Assembly: GCA_008828725.1 (NCBI GenBank)
Contig: MEHQ01001000.1
Location: 184,260-248,259, forward strand
Direction: 5' to 3'
Length of the DNA stretch: 64,000 bases
From: Saccharina japonica
Lineage: Eukaryota > Sar > Phaeophyceae > Laminariales > Laminariaceae
Positions 21,479-31,872 of this stretch are shown here, one piece after another. How positions within the stretch are numbered: position 1 is the stretch's first letter; each line of letters opens with the position of its first letter. A program made the translations under genes and the position numbers. The notes under the pieces were generated by a model, which was not told the origin of the DNA, did not search any database, and saw only the letters and a program-made list of their open reading frames with translations.

Positions 21479-21760
21479 AACAAAGGTGCAACTTGGAAAG
21501 ACTGCTCGTACGCGTATGAAATCCGATTAACTTGAAATTAGGCACTGGCCTCGGTGCTGCTTGGCAATCGCTCGCCCGCCACTCCGTTTGGGATGCTGGG
21601 AGCCAACCCTGACTACTTCACACACAGGGCACCCCATTAGATATGGTTTGGACCATGACGATCGCCTCATCGAGGGCTACCGACCTGTTGCCTCCGGCAC
21701 GGGTGTAGCAGTTTTGAAAGAATTTTTGCCGTGGGGTACCCCAGACTGAGACTCGTCGGA

Positions 21761-21762
<2 letters not shown>

Positions 21763-21827
<65 letters not shown>

Positions 21828-21843
21828 GGCAGACAGACAGACA
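21763..21843 (+). repeat. (ACAG)n microsatellite
   Basis: About 20 units of ACAG/AGAC with a single GCAG variant near the right end. Confidence 0.97.
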
Positions 21844-22252
21844 AATATATTGAATCCGTTCCAGAGACGACAAGTTACACTTGTGGAATTTTCGACTACG
21901 CTAGAACTCATGCGCATTTAGGTTCTCATCACAACCCTTGCGACGCCGACGCCGAGTACAAAAGAGGATACCGGGTATATACGTAAGATTCGTACATGCT
22001 ACTCTCTAGTACCAGCAAACCAAATCGAGCTATCATTCTCCGCGGCATGGATACCATATTCTTATAAATGTATGAGCTCAGCAAAACGTCAGTTCTCGAC
22101 GCTCGTGACTTCTCGACGCTCGTGCCTCGCGCTCCGTGCTCTTACCCCGCGCCGTAATGAATTTCAGACATGCTCTTACCCCCCGCCGTGGTGGATTTTA
22201 AAATTAATTTTCGAAACATTATATCCAAGTTCTTTTAATTTTGATCCACTTA

Positions 22253-22743
22253 GACCAACTATTATGGGAAACATTATTTTTGGGCTCCAGGAACTGATTT
22301 CTAGGCCCAATATACCCGTTTTACTCCGTTGGACAGTCAAAAACACCGATACACTCCAAAAGATCCACCCCGTAGTTTTTCGAGGGCTTTCTGGAGCAGT
22401 TCTCCGTTTTTCTAGGGTCTCGTTATGATTTTTGGCGCAACTAATCACAACTAATCAGTTTCCAGAAATAAGGCTTGTTGGTCAGAACTGGGGCCAAAAA
22501 TAATGGATATTTGAGGATTTTTGGCTAAAAATCATCATGTCCTCAGAACTGGCAACTTGGACGAACAGTCAAACTACGACCCTGGAGAAACGAAAAAGTA
22601 TGTCCGAAAGCTCTACGAAAACTACGGGGAGCATCCTGACGAGTCTATCGGTGGTTTTGGCCGTGCCGCCGAGTAAATCGCGTATTTTTGGCTAAAAACG
22701 CAGTTCTGCGGGCCCAAAAATATATTTCCCATAATAGTTGGTC
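22253..22743. mobile_element. 491-bp non-autonomous DNA element with TTA target duplication
   Basis: Terminal inverted repeats GACCAACTATTATGGGAAAC (left) and its complement, ending TAGTTGGTC (right), extend about 33 bp with a few mismatches. TTA directly flanks both ends (22250-22252, 22744-22746). A 3-bp TTA duplication is typical of PIF/Harbinger. No transposase is present. The plus frame starting at 22072 runs into it and is a shadow. Confidence 0.7.
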
Positions 22744-22746
22744 TTA

Positions 22747-23274
22747 TGATGGAGTTTGTGTGAGGATGAAAAGTTTCGTACCTCGTGCTTCCTTTCCGTT
22801 TTCCGTATACGCTCCGCCGTCATGTGTGTGGTAATTCATGTACGTATTCTAATTATATTTTGTTTCAAGACAATTCGTCGTTTATATGGTGTGCATGTAT
22901 GTATTATGCACATATATATCCTCTCGTCCCTTGGCATCGTAAACTGCCTGTTGCAATATGCGCCTCATTCCTCCTTCGTTATCTTCACCGGCGGCCTGGG
23001 GGGCTTCGCCGGCGGCCTGGGCCGACGGCGAAGTCCCCTTGTAGTACACTATTATCTCAACATGAAGTTATAAAGAAGACCGACTTCGTTAAGATGCTGC
23101 TGCCATTCGGGCAGCAAGCGAGCCAGCGACCAGACGCCACCCACGCCTTACGAGAAGTATCGCTGTCCGCATACTTACTATACTGAAACCTTCTAAGTAA
23201 CACGCCGGTTGTACGTGCGTACCAACGTTTTCTCTAGCGCGAAATGTGCGTCCAGACCGGTCAAAATCATATCA
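22747..23274. other. no gene recognised
   Basis: No supported gene. A short GGCGGCCTGGG repeat (22992-23022) is the only local structure. Confidence 0.3.
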
Positions 23275-23400
23275 ACGAGACATCGAAACATACGGCAACA
23301 CAACAATTACATTCCGTCGATTTTGGGTTATGGACTATGGAGTCCCGTTATTCCAAAAACCTTCCAGCAAAAACGTTCTCCCTCTATCGTAGCACGCGTC
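23275..23400 (+). repeat. MITE family M1, copy 12 (right half only)
   Basis: Only the right part is present: CGAAACATACGGCAAC, then CGATTTTGGGTTATGGA, and the right end CTCCCTCTATCGTAGCACGC. The left half is missing. Confidence 0.6.
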
Positions 23401-24294
23401 GGATGTGACGTTCCAGTCATCGCCCACGGGCGCCGAAGAGCCTGTGCGAAGTCAACTGTGCGACCAGAAAACCAAACCTTGTTGGGTTTCGCCCCCACCA
23501 TGCCGTACGCCTCGACGTACCAGAGGGCGCCCTTCTCCAGGCCTTTGTACATGTAGAGCTACAACACTTTTACACACGTAACACATATCCTGCGTTCTCT
23601 CGTAAGATCCGATGGAGTATTCAACCGGAAACGGGTTGTGTTATTTAATAATTTCCCACGGCAATGCTAGAAAAGGAAACCATCGAACCGTGGACGATAT
23701 GCCTCCAAAGCAACGAAAACCAAAACAATTGTGCGAAGGGCTTATCGCAATTCGGCCCGCTCTATACCCCCTCCCCCCCTCTACCTACGTCACCAGCGAT
23801 ATCGATGGCGTTTCGGTTGTATTCGCCAGATCCAAAACACGTATACGAAGTCTCTTCAACACAATCAGATAGATTCGAGGATACAGACCACGAACCGCCT
23901 CAATAGTTGAGCGGTTGGCCATGCGACACAAGCAAGCTACAGGTAAAGGGCGCGCACCATCTATTTACAGCAGGCACGCCTAGTATAAGTCCAGACACGC
24001 CAAAGCTGTTCAACGGGCGAGTTGAAGATGAACGAGCTACCGGATTGTTGAATTGATACTCAAGACCAGGCAGGCATACGGAGAGGCGGCGACGACAGAG
24101 GACACAACTCCCTGAGATCGAAAAAATAACGAAGACCGAAATATCGTCGTCTCACGTTTTGCGGTGCGCACTATCGCAATGCGGCCAACACAATGAACGG
24201 TGCAGTGTCAGTGGCTGCGTCGAGTATCAACCGTCGGTCTAGACTCCTTGGTGAATAACAGGTAAATAGCGGAGCTCGATCTGTTACAGACATT
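23401..24294. other. downstream region of the FNIP gene, nothing else recognised
   Basis: No supported gene. This is the 3' side of the minus-strand FNIP-repeat gene. Confidence 0.3.
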
Positions 24295-25700
24295 CTACAC
24301 AGATTGTATAGTTGGGCGTTCAAATGTGTTTGCGACGGCATAGGAATCGAGTCCATCTCCGTCATCGAACACGCCACCTATATTGAACCGAGGATACGCG
24401 ATGGGAGGCACTTTTGCCACACTTGAGCCTTGATGAAACGCCCTTCTCAATGCCAGGAAACGCAGGGATGCCGGCCATGTAGCTCCCTCGAGACGTTGGT
24501 CAAAGTTCTTCCCGAACGCGAGCGAGTGCAGATTGCTCGGCCAAACAACCTCGTCGATCGGGTGATTAAACCCGTTCCCAAACTGCAGCCGATGTAGACC
24601 TGCTGGCCACACAACACCTGTGATCGCTTGGTTAAATTTTCCGTTGAAGGCAAGCTTCTCTAGCGAGGCAGGCCACACCACACCCGTGATGGGTTGGTTG
24701 AATTCACGCCCGAAGGCCAGCTTCTGCAAGGAATGAGGCCACACGACCTCTGTGATCGGTTGGTTGAACATTCGGCTCAAGATAAGACTATGCAGCGAAG
24801 AAGACCACGCCACGTTATTGATAGGTTGGTCAAAGTTGACCCCGAAGGTGAGCTGCTCCAGAGAAGAGGGCCAGACCACCTCGGTAATAGCTTGGTTGAA
24901 TGCTTTCCCAAAAGAAAGTTTCGCTAAACGATCTGGCCATACCACATGGTCAATCGGACGGTTGAACCCCCACCCAAATCCCAGATGCACCAACCCAACA
25001 GGCCACGGAACTGCCTCGATTGATTGATCAAAGGAAGACCCGAGAAATAACCGTTCCAGGGATTTCGGCAACGCATTCAAGTCTACACGCTCGTGGAATG
25101 TACAGCCAATGGACAACTGCCGAAGTGCGGATGGCCACGATGCTTCAGAAAGATTCTGCATGGTAGCGATTCCGATATTCCCCACGCCATGCTGCCGACG
25201 CAGAGTAGTCAAGCCATCAAGCCCCGCCACCGTGCGGAGAACTTGTTGCACCTCCTGAAAGTAACTGATAGGGGAAATACCTGATCCCGTAGCCGGCTGC
25301 AAGAAACCGTCCCAGCGACGCGAATTACGAGCGTTCGGCCATAAACTTTTGCAGTCGACGCCGATTAACTGCATCGATTCCACCTCCCGGAGTAGCGGCG
25401 CCTGTGACAGTAAAGGCACAATCGTGCCCGCCGGCATGCTCCACGTTACTGCAGCCGCTCGCAGAGAAGGAAGTTTTCGCGTTCCTGGAACTATGGTGGA
25501 GTCATCCGAGGAGTCATCGTCACGCCAGAGGCTGAGTGGCATACGCTTGTTTACGTAAACGCGCAACGAACGCACACCTCGGCAGGCCACGAGTAGTTCA
25601 AACGAAGCAAGCTGTAGATGCAGCGTGCCAACGTAACACTTCCCTCCTCCTGCTGCTTGGTTGAGGGCTATCATGAGCATTTCAAACCCACGGTCGCTGC
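24295..25700 (-). CDS. FNIP-repeat (leucine-rich-like) protein
   Basis: The open frame extends from a non-ATG codon at 25785, giving 496 codons. The first ATG in frame is at 25680, and a strong acceptor (pyrimidine run then TCTAG) ends at 25701, so the true coding region probably begins at 25700 as a downstream exon or at the ATG at 25680. Counting from 25785, residues 230-449 form ten tandem 22-residue repeats with the pattern F-[ND]-Q-P-I-x-x-V-V-W-P-x-S-L-x-x-L-x-F-G-x-x. This is the FNIP repeat, known from Dictyostelium, giant viruses and stramenopiles, which likely forms a solenoid for protein binding. The N-terminal ~200 residues look leucine-rich-repeat-like but carry no clear domain. 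No signal or membrane segment is evident. Partners are unknown. Confidence 0.85.
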
Positions 25701-25785
25701 CTAGACAAATAAAAGAGAGCGCAACACGCGACGAACGAATCGGTAGGGTTACTATTAGTATCTGTTCGGTCTGGTGATTTGGCAC

Positions 25786-27790
25786 ATGCGGGGGGCACCG
25801 GTGTCACCGTGTTGACGGAGTATGCGCGAGGCTCTTGAATGCGGACCCTGTGATGACTAATACGACACAAGCATTTCTCGAAACAGATGACAGTTGGCGT
25901 GTATTAGCCCATTCATAACTGAACAAAATGTCCCACACTAACTAAGTATTTTGTCCCCAAACAATCGTGGGACCAGTTCTTAAGGGTTAAAGGCACCCGA
26001 GGGGATATATACGGGGCCTTTGTACCCTTGCCATAAAGAAAGCGCCCCTCTTCCTACAGTACGGACAAACACGTCGGTAGCACCGCTTCGGGTACGCGTT
26101 GCTGTAGGAACCCGAAGGTACTACTCGTATGAAGGAACGAATATTTTGAAGGTTGTTGCTATCGAGTGACGCAGCTTGTGACAAACGGATCGCGTGAAGC
26201 GCCCACAGATGTATACTGTAACTCGTGGTACTGGACATCGAACGTACGGTGTAGAGGCCAGTGCTCACAGTACTGAACGTCGAAAATACAGATACAGAGT
26301 CCAATACTCCCAATATACATATAACCCCGAGAGCACGCCGTGAACTAGAACGGCTTATTAGGAAATATACGTGAACGCATAGCGACGACATAGTACCTAG
26401 GCCATACACAGTAGTGACATTGTACGCCCGGGGGGTGCTTGTTGGGTGAATATGGAAAGTATGGCCTAAAATACTCAATCAAGGGTATTGCACAAATACA
26501 GGGGAATAGCATGTTAAGTAAGCACAACCAACGTTTGATGTAAACAGAAGGAGACCGCAATCCGAAGCACGATGCCGACCAACCGAGTGATATATATGCC
26601 CCCCCCCCCCCGCAAATATGAGAGGTTCCATTATGTAGAGCTTTGACGTACCGGTGACAATAGGCTGAAACCCAATACCGCTCGACATTACCGCAACCGG
26701 AAATACAGCGAAGGCTCTAGAGTTCAAGGGGTGTATCCCCATTCTCCTCCATGAAGCCGTCAAAATCCCTACTAAACACGGAATAACGTATGTGCCACCT
26801 GCCCGAGATGAAAACGGCGCTGGGCTTCCAGTGTATTGGAGGCGTTTGTTATGAAGAGCATTGGCAATAAAATAACTATATTCCCGCGAAAAACGACGTA
26901 ATACGTGAAATATACTTATGAATACCACGTACCACGCACCGGTGACGGTCATCCCTGCAAAGCATCATAAGTCGCGTGGCTTCTGGTGTCCCTTACGGGG
27001 ACTGCCCACGCCATGACAATGTAGGCGCGGCCGCAGTCGGAACGACATTAAGATGCAACCGAGGTACACGTTATAGCACACATGAGCGACGACGCTATAA
27101 ACTAACCGCAGTCGATAAGTGAAACACGGGACCAGCAGTGAGCTGGAGGAACTGCAGAAGACGTGCAGCTCCCGCAGGCGTGCCACAATCAACATTTACG
27201 GAAGACGTCGCTGCGCCGGTAGCAGGGTTACCCCAATCATCACTACCGCGTTCATGCTACTCAGGCGCTTGTCTTCGTACTTCACTTACAATTGGGCCTG
27301 AACAAATTTTGATGGTGCAGACAAACACATTTTGTTTGTTGTGTAGGCGCATACATCGCAAAAACAAAAAACGGTCAAAATCTCAAGACTGCAAAGGAAT
27401 AAGGGTGAGTGGCTACGAACCGCTCAAAAACAAGGCCTTCAAAGTTTTCCGCCTGCCGTACCACACGTCCATACGGCATAGAAGGATGCATCTACTGTGC
27501 ATGGGTAAGGGGGACAACCTCGTCTTGATTAATCACCAATCGTTTCAGGAAGTACTACGAGTAGCGCGACCACAAAAAAGGCGAGCAGGACATGCCGCGA
27601 TGGCACCACTGCAGGACACGGAGGCGTACAATAATGAAATTGTTACAGTGCATATACAAAAATTGTATACTTGCGAACCTCCGACTACATGAGTAGTATT
27701 ATATCCAGTGATTGTGCGTATTCATAGGAGAGTCCTTCTACAGGTACCGTACAGCAGCAGTGCACGTATCACGCAGCACTACAGACTCAT
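25786..27790. other. no gene recognised
   Basis: Several frames of 150-185 codons exist (minus 25987-26478 and 26479-26952, plus 27138-27692), but their composition is not protein-like and no motif or splice structure supports them. A C10 run at 26601-26610 is the only simple repeat. Confidence 0.3.
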
Positions 27791-28025
27791 CCCCCATGGT
27801 AGGGGCGTAGCAGAATTGTCTGAGCTCCTCACATGAGGAGCTCAATGTCTCACCCGAAACATGACCTCGGAGACATTCGTTAGCGCAACCCGATCAAAAC
27901 TTCCAATGCGGTAGTCCAAAAACAAACGTACCAGAAAAATAATAAAAGTATCCGGTGGTTACTCACGTGAGGAGCTCAGCCGGTCAGAAAATATTGAGCC
28001 AAAAAGTGGTACCCTTACCGTGGGA
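27791..28025 (+). repeat. MITE family M1, copy 13 (subfamily with GAGCTCCTC palindrome)
   Basis: Ends CCATGGTAGGGGCGTAGCAG and AAGTGGTACCCTTACCGTGG. Like copy 7 it carries the palindrome GAGCTCCTCACATGAGGAGC and a CTCACCCGAAACATG stretch, in opposite orientation. This is the last M1 copy found in the window. Confidence 0.65.
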
Positions 28026-28869
28026 TTGCTCTACAAGCCTGTATAATGCGGGTAAGGCAAGACGTATGTACGTGGGTGTCATACGTGTACGTCAGTAATA
28101 TACTAAGGGGGGCTATGGACGTTCCTTCTTGGGCGGGTGGGAGGGTGGGTGGGTAGTTGCGGGGAGGCAACCCAAATACTATGTTACCTAACAGTTTGCT
28201 GGAGTCCGTTGGTGCTGCAGCATACCGCGATTCTCTCGAGAACTGTGTGTGTGCAATGCAACACCCGAGAGCCCAACTCCAGCGCAACCGAAGCAGGGCC
28301 GACGGGCTACCGTGAACCGTTGTATAACACTCAATACCGCATTATCTAGACAAGAGGGTGTTTCGAAACAAATTACACACATATCTGTATGCTCGAGGCA
28401 CTACTTGTCGTCCACTCCCCAGTACCGCTGCATGATACACGTACTTGTACCATACGTGAAATGTTCTGTACAGCTTAAGGTTTGGGATTATTTAAATCAG
28501 AAGAAAAAAGGGCAAGCGTATGCACTTGGTTTTCGGGTGTACAGCAACCTTGGCAACTAAAATGCTCCACCTCTGGCGAGCCGGTGTCCTCACTGCCAAC
28601 GAGGAAACGTGTGGCCCTCGCTGGAGCTAAGTCCTATGGTCTACGTTTCGAACCTTAAGCTAGATACGGTCATCATAACCGACGAAAAAAACGAGCGGGG
28701 ATAAGAAGAAGAGTAGGAAGTAGGAGGTGGACCCCTATCTCACTCTCCCGATAAACCGCGAGGGGAAATATTACACACATCGAAAAGGTCAGTCCATTGT
28801 ACACATCACGAACATCATGTGCTGGTCGGAATCATCAGGCCGACACGCACGGGGTCGGAACAAAAGGGA
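28026..28869. other. no gene recognised
   Basis: No supported gene or repeat. Confidence 0.3.
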
Positions 28870-29290
28870 AAAACAAAGTTTTCCTTGCATCGTGAAAAAA
28901 GCCCGCGAGCAGTGCCGTCGGTAGCGATGGGTCATTTCTGGGTTATTTCTGTGCGCTGCCGACATAAATAAACAAGAACGTGCTTTTCGTACATACAGTA
29001 CCCACCGCCACCAACAGTTCTCGCCTGAGAGGGGCGCGGATCACGCAAAACAAATAATGGTGTTTGTGATCCTTTGCCCTGACAGTCTAATGCGGCCAAG
29101 GTTAAGAGGCGTACGTCGTCTGTCGCTAGAGGTCTCGCTTTGAACATGATATCCAGCCCTGCTTAGGCGGTAACTTTCCTGATCGGAAACGACGTCCTGC
29201 TTTCTCGAGCAAAATGTGGATGACGGAAATGGATCAGGCCATCACATCTGAAGCTAGACCTCTAGGAACAGACATACGACAGCACTCAAA
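28870..29290. repeat. degenerate foldback element, relative of the 56.0-56.4 kb palindrome
   Basis: GTTTTCCTTGCATCGTGAAA, CCCGCGAGCAGTGCCGTCGG and GTTCTCGCCTGAGAGG correspond in order to 55926 onward. The right half (GAAATGGATCAGGCC, AGACCTCTAGG) matches the right arm at 56250-56290. The two arms have diverged, so the inverted repeat is now weak. Confidence 0.6.
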
Positions 29291-29854
29291 CCTGCGAAAG
29301 ACGACTCTATTCTGAGTGGACCATACTCCCTTCAAGTTATGTGGTAACGGTGACCCGTGCTTTGTGAGGCGAGCGATGACAGGTTAAAGGAAGATTGTTA
29401 CTTCATATGTTTACCCTAGACAAGTTATCGCATCATACATCTTCCAGTGCCACATAAAAAATAAAAAAAATCCGTCACTACCGCATTGACCGGGCGCCAT
29501 GCCCACCGGCAGCCTTCTCCCCCATATATACCGTTTCCCGTTGTCGCGGGGTCCAATGCAAGGGGCTACCTACTTTTTTTGTAATATGTTTCTACATCCG
29601 ATTCACAACCCTTGTCCTACGTTCTCCCCCTCCCTCCCAGTTAAGTTCCTCAGATCCGGGGACACAAACGGGGCAGCCCCGATGCAAGTTTAAGAAAGAT
29701 CCGGGGAAACAAAGCGGGCAGCCCCGATGCTGGCTTTTGGCCGGTATCACTGCAGTGGTACTGCTGATGCCCGCAGAAATTGGAGGCCCATTATATACCG
29801 TTTCCCCTTTCCAGCACTCACCCCCCCCCGCGCAGCGTACGGTACTAACAGCAG
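29291..29854. repeat. intergenic stretch with 46-bp tandem duplication
   Basis: AGATCCGGGGACACAAACGG...CAGCCCCGATG at about 29650-29690 is repeated at about 29697-29732. A TATATACCGTTTCCC motif also occurs twice (29525, 29793). No gene is supported upstream of the exon at 29855. Confidence 0.5.
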
Positions 29855-30100
29855 TATCGGGTGTTTGGATTTGGGGAGGCAGGGTCCGCATTTGTTTCAC
29901 TCGTCGAAACACGTCAAGGTGTGCCTACCCACAACCTGGCGTTGTCGCACGCCGGCTTCGGCTTGTATTACGATATGTATTATATTCGTGATAACGTGTT
30001 GACGTTCGACTGTTTAGCTGCTATTATTGTCGGTTTTCGTGATAAATACATGTACAAAATTGCAGCTGCTGCTCGGAGAGAGCTCGACAAATTTTCTTAG
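29855..30100 (+). CDS. terminal exon of an unidentified gene
   Basis: After the acceptor AACAGCAG an open frame of 81 codons runs to TAG. The sequence is clearly protein-like: R-V-F-G-F-G-E-A-G-S-A-F-V-S-L-V-E, then H-A-G-F-G-L-Y-Y-D-M-Y-Y-I-R-D-N-V-L-T-F-D, a hydrophobic C-L-A-A-I-I-V-G-F, and a basic end A-A-A-A-R-R-E-L-D-K-F-S. A stop lies directly upstream in frame, so it needs an earlier exon, which was not found. No family is recognised. The duplicated block that follows may be its 3' region or another gene. Confidence 0.45.
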   Translation, partial: YRVFGFGEAGSAFVSLVETRQGVPTHNLALSHAGFGLYYDMYYIRDNVLTFDCLAAIIVGFRDKYMYKIAAAARRELDKFS

Positions 30101-30153
30101 ACGTAGATTTTCGCCCTTTTCATGATAACTGGCGATGACGTCCACCCGGCGAC

Positions 30154-30730
30154 ACGCAACTCCCTCATCGTGCTCACCGACCCCTGCTCTGCCTACTCTA
30201 CCAAGGGCGGTCTCGGCCGTGCCCAACTCGTGTCTCACGGGGCTGCGATTTTTCCAGGATTACATGCCCTTTTTGTCACGTGCACATACCATACCAACCA
30301 GTACATGCTTTTTTGTTCTACACGCAAGCCGCTTTCTTCAAGATTCCGTTTTTTTATGTAGACGACCAACCCGAAATTTTATCGTACCGGCTCCTTTTAC
30401 TGCGGATATACACGTACGTATTATATGTACGAGTACGAGTACCAGTACCGCTGCAAGCAGTAACAGAGTACCAGGTATCATACATCAGGTAATTTTCAAT
30501 TTGCGATGATATCTGTACAGTATTCATACGTGCGTGGTATTCAGCAGTATGACAGTGCTCGGTGTGTGCCTGGATATAGTACCGGGCAGGGCCTCGCGTG
30601 CGCTCGCGGGCGTGGACATGCGGGCGGTGGGCGCTGCAGCAACGTTTATCAAGAACATGGAGAACGCACATACAAAGCACACACGCTCTTTTTGTTTTTC
30701 AAGCAGCTCCTGCTGTACATGCATAATCCA
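30154..30730 (+). repeat. duplicated segment D1, unit 1
   Basis: One of three related blocks. The first part contains an open reading S-L-I-V-L-T-D-P-C-S-A-Y...G-L-G-R-A-Q-L-V-S-H-G-A-A-I-F-P-G. The second part contains V-P-G-R-A-S-R-A-L-A-G-V-D-M-R-A-V-G-A-A-A-T-F. Both are kept open in each unit, suggesting duplicated exons. The function is unknown. Confidence 0.75.
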
Positions 30731-30930
30731 AGATTCCCTCATCGTGCTCGCCGACCCCTGTTCTGCCTACTTTGCCAAGTGCGGTCTCGGCCGTGCCCAA
30801 CTCATGTCTCACGGGGCTGCGATTTTTCCAGGATTCCATGCCCTTTTAGTCACGTGCACATGCCATACCAACCAGTACATGATTTTTTGTTCTACACGCA
30901 AACCGCACTATATACAGGCATAATAATCAA
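30731..30930 (+). repeat. duplicated segment D1, unit 2 (first part only)
   Basis: Carries only the D-S-L-I-V-L-A-D-P-C-S-A-Y block and its downstream ACCAACCAGTACATG stretch, then breaks off at ACTATATACAGGC. Confidence 0.75.
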
Positions 30931-31495
30931 AGATTCCCTCATCGTGCTCGCCGACCCCTGCTCTGCCTACTCTGCCAAGGGCGGTCTCGGCCGTGCCCAA
31001 CTCATGTCTCACGGGGCTGCGATTTTTCCAGGATTCCATGTTCTTTTAGTCACGTGCACATGCCATACCAACCAGTACATGAATTTTTGTTCTACACGCA
31101 AACCGCACTTTTCAAGATTCCGTTTTTTTATGTAGACGATCAACCCGGAATTATTTTGCACCGGCTCCTTTTACTGCGGATATACACGTACTACGTACTA
31201 TATGTACGAGTACCAGTACCGCTGCAAGCAGTAACAGAGTATCATATACCAGGTAATTTTCAATACTGCGATGATATCTGTACAGTATTCATGCGTGCGT
31301 GGTATTCAGCAGTGATAGTGGTCGGTGTGTGCCAGGATATAGTACCGGGCAGGGCCTCGCGTGCGCTCGCGGGCGTGGACATGCGGGCGGTGGGCGCTGC
31401 AGCAACGTTTACCAAGAATATGGTGATGGAGAGCGCACATACAAAACACACACGCTCATTTTTTTTTACACGCAGCTACTACTGTACATGCATAT
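30931..31495 (+). repeat. duplicated segment D1, unit 3
   Basis: Has both parts, as in unit 1, with the same reading frames open. A short insertion (ATGGTGATG) changes the second part. It ends in the ACGT microsatellite. Confidence 0.75.
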
Positions 31496-31498
31496 ACC

Positions 31499-31548
31499 CG
31501 TACGTACGTACGTACGTACGTACGTACGTACGTACGTACGTACGTATC
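31499..31548. repeat. (ACGT)n microsatellite
   Basis: About 12 perfect self-complementary units. Confidence 0.97.
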
Positions 31549-31767
31549 GTAACACCTCAGTACCATAGGGTGATATTTACAAGAAATAAGAAATTCGTAA
31601 GCCGTTATATTGAAGCTACTGTAGTATAAAACGCATCCTCTCCTCTCATGTAAATAAGAAACCTAGCCTCCGTTTGTGAGTGTTTTTCATTATTAGGTGT
31701 CATGTACTACTGCTGTACACCCCTTGGCAGTACAGAGTCGCTTTGTTCGCCCTAAGCTTAGCTACTA

Positions 31768-31872
31768 TTACGGAGGACCATGGTAAATAGGACCAAATTT
31801 TGGTAGTAAAAATACGTAGATATATAGGTTTTTGTGTGTACGGAAGGTCCTATTTACTATGGTCCTCCGTAA
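31768..31872. mobile_element. 105-bp MITE family M2, copy 1
   Basis: Inverted ends TTACGGAGGACCATGGTAAA and its complement (TTTACTATGGTCCTCCGTAA) of about 27 bp enclose an AT-rich centre with GTAGATATATAGG. The ends are flanked by TA. A relative is at 36237-36342. Confidence 0.8.

Noticed and set aside
21067..21545. Pro/Ser/Leu-rich and Glu/Gly-rich frames of 127-138 codons
   Set aside because: Translations of the purine tract.
25987..26952. Two consecutive minus frames of ~160 codons
   Set aside because: No motif, no splice signals that join them, and composition that looks random.
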